A DNA stretch of 7,370 nucleotides from Oscillospiraceae bacterium (GTDB lineage Bacteria; Bacillota; Clostridia; Oscillospirales; Oscillospiraceae), in contig JAEETR010000095.1 in the NCBI GenBank assembly GCA_016286595.1, forward strand, positions 1-7,370. The letters are read 5' to 3'. This document shows, piece after piece, positions 6,774-7,370 of the stretch (position 1 is the stretch's first letter; every line of letters begins with the position of its first letter). Made by a program: the position numbers and the translations under genes. The notes under the pieces are model-generated. The model was not told the DNA's origin, made no database searches, and saw only the letters and a list, made by a program, of their open reading frames with translations.

Positions 6774-6816
6774 ACGGCGGAGCCGCACGCGCCTGACGCG
6801 TGCAATGCTCCGCCGT
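6774..6816 (-). terminator. Long GC-rich hairpin after the thymidylate-synthase-like gene, possible terminator
   Basis: ACGGCGGAGC and GCTCCGCCGT (6774-6783 and 6807-6816) form 10 perfect pairs. Inside them GCACGCG and CGCGTGC (6785-6791 and 6797-6803) add 7 more, with a small internal loop (1 base against 3) and a 5-base end loop. It begins about 36 bases after the stop codon at 6853 and should end or stabilise that transcript. On the minus strand, however, no U-run follows. The T-rich side (TTCTTCTTAT) is downstream only in plus-strand reading, where I see no gene, so the terminator call is tentative. Confidence 0.45.
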
Positions 6817-6852
6817 TCTTCTTATATCTCCGTTTTTCTCGTGATTTTGATA

Positions 6853-7370
6853 TCAGCGGTCGCTCCACCCGGATTCTCTCCTGAGCTTGTCCACCAGCGC
6901 CGCTATCTCGTCCCTGCTGGCCTCCATCAGCTCGTCCCACTCGTCCGCGTAATCGTAGACGCAGTCCTCCGGGTCGGCCTTATAGCGCTTGATATACCCG
7001 TCCAGCATGCCGTAATCCCTGGCGTAACAGTGGAAGGAGTCTGCCCGGTGGGTGTAGGAACCCATCTCCACGCCCACCTCGTCGGCTATCTGCTTCTGCA
7101 GGAGTATGAGGGCGAAGGCGTTCATGAAGGCGGCCTTGCAGGCGTCGTTGGAGCGGAACAGCACGAAGCAGTCCAGCTTCCCCTCCCGGATGAAATACTG
7201 GATAAAGCTCAGGCAGGGCGGGTCCTCACTGTCGATATCGTCGGGACGGCGGATGACCATGCAGGCCCGGCGTGTGTAGGTATTGCGCCGGAGCTCGTTA
7301 ATGAGGCGGTCGTACTGGTCGGCGTAGCGGGCGTGGTACGTATATACCCAGTTGCCCCGCTCTATCTCGA
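6853..7370 (-). CDS. Divergent thymidylate-synthase-like protein, N-terminus cut off by the window edge
   Basis: The last 171 codons of a gene entering from the right are visible; the frame stays open to the edge, so the ATG at 7260 is internal. Numbering visible residues from 1, the thymidylate synthase core is clear. TRRA (32-35) matches the phosphate-binding arginine pair. PPC (50-52) carries the probable catalytic cysteine C52, in the context PPCLSFIQYFIREGKL. RSND (72-75) and the asparagine of FMNAF (N83) correspond to nucleotide-binding residues, and DSFHCY (110-115) gives the late His-x-Tyr. In classical ThyA that asparagine selects uracil, and an aspartate there marks cytosine-type enzymes; N83 therefore hints at a dUMP or UMP substrate. 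About 56 residues follow HCY, but they do not show the usual ThyA ending (YxPHPxIK...AV); instead there is a charged helix-like tail. It belongs to the superfamily of thymidylate synthases and pyrimidine hydroxymethylases; the exact reaction is unproven. Confidence 0.82.
   Translation of the reverse strand, partial: EIERGNWVYTYHARYADQYDRLINELRRNTYTRRACMVIRRPDDIDSEDPPCLSFIQYFIREGKLDCFVLFRSNDACKAAFMNAFALILLQKQIADEVGVEMGSYTHRADSFHCYARDYGMLDGYIKRYKADPEDCVYDYADEWDELMEASRDEIAALVDKLRRESGWSDR

Noticed and set aside
6713..6940. Minus-strand 75-codon frame overlapping the end of the thymidylate-synthase-like gene
   Set aside because: Out of frame with a conserved protein, no good ribosome site, Arg/Gly-rich, and it runs through the hairpin into the promoter.

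Overview
The window is 7,370 bases of GC-rich bacterial chromosome. By hand count, coding lines run from about 55% to over 70% GC, and the main promoter region is AT-rich. Every gene I can support lies on the minus strand. Strong Shine-Dalgarno sequences, GTG starts, a U-tailed intrinsic terminator and consensus sigma-70/sigma-A promoters suggest a GC-rich Bacillota-type organism (Clostridia or Negativicutes) or a Synergistota-like one. This is a weak inference, since no phylogenetic marker search could be run.

In transcription order, from high to low coordinates, there are three blocks. (1) 6853-7370 holds the 3' part of a divergent thymidylate-synthase-like gene that enters from beyond the right edge. 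A long GC-rich hairpin lies downstream of it. (2) 4339-6644 is a two-gene operon of CNNM/CorC-type membrane proteins (DUF21 plus CBS pair). It is driven by a perfect TTGACA-17-TATAAT promoter. The first protein is short and lacks the CorC/HlyC C-terminal domain; the second has the full architecture. They overlap by 4 bases (GTGA), and a strong intrinsic terminator ends the operon. (3) 1-4181 is the nucleotide excision repair pair uvrA (complete, 940 aa) and uvrC (first 448 codons, running off the left edge). They are 14 bases apart and are read from their own near-consensus extended -10 promoter. uvrB is not in the window.

UvrA, with UvrB, finds bulky DNA lesions, and UvrC makes the two incisions, so block 3 is one functional unit. 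Block 2 probably handles divalent-cation (Mg2+ or Co2+) homeostasis. Block 1 is nucleotide metabolism or modification. Nothing here is clearly a new system. The points most worth a second look are the divergent thymidylate-synthase-like protein, the unequal CNNM pair with its coupled translation start, an inverted repeat beside the perfect promoter, and a 14-base palindrome over the uvrC start codon. There is no gene-free stretch longer than 300 bases; the two intergenic gaps are about 208 and 157 bases.
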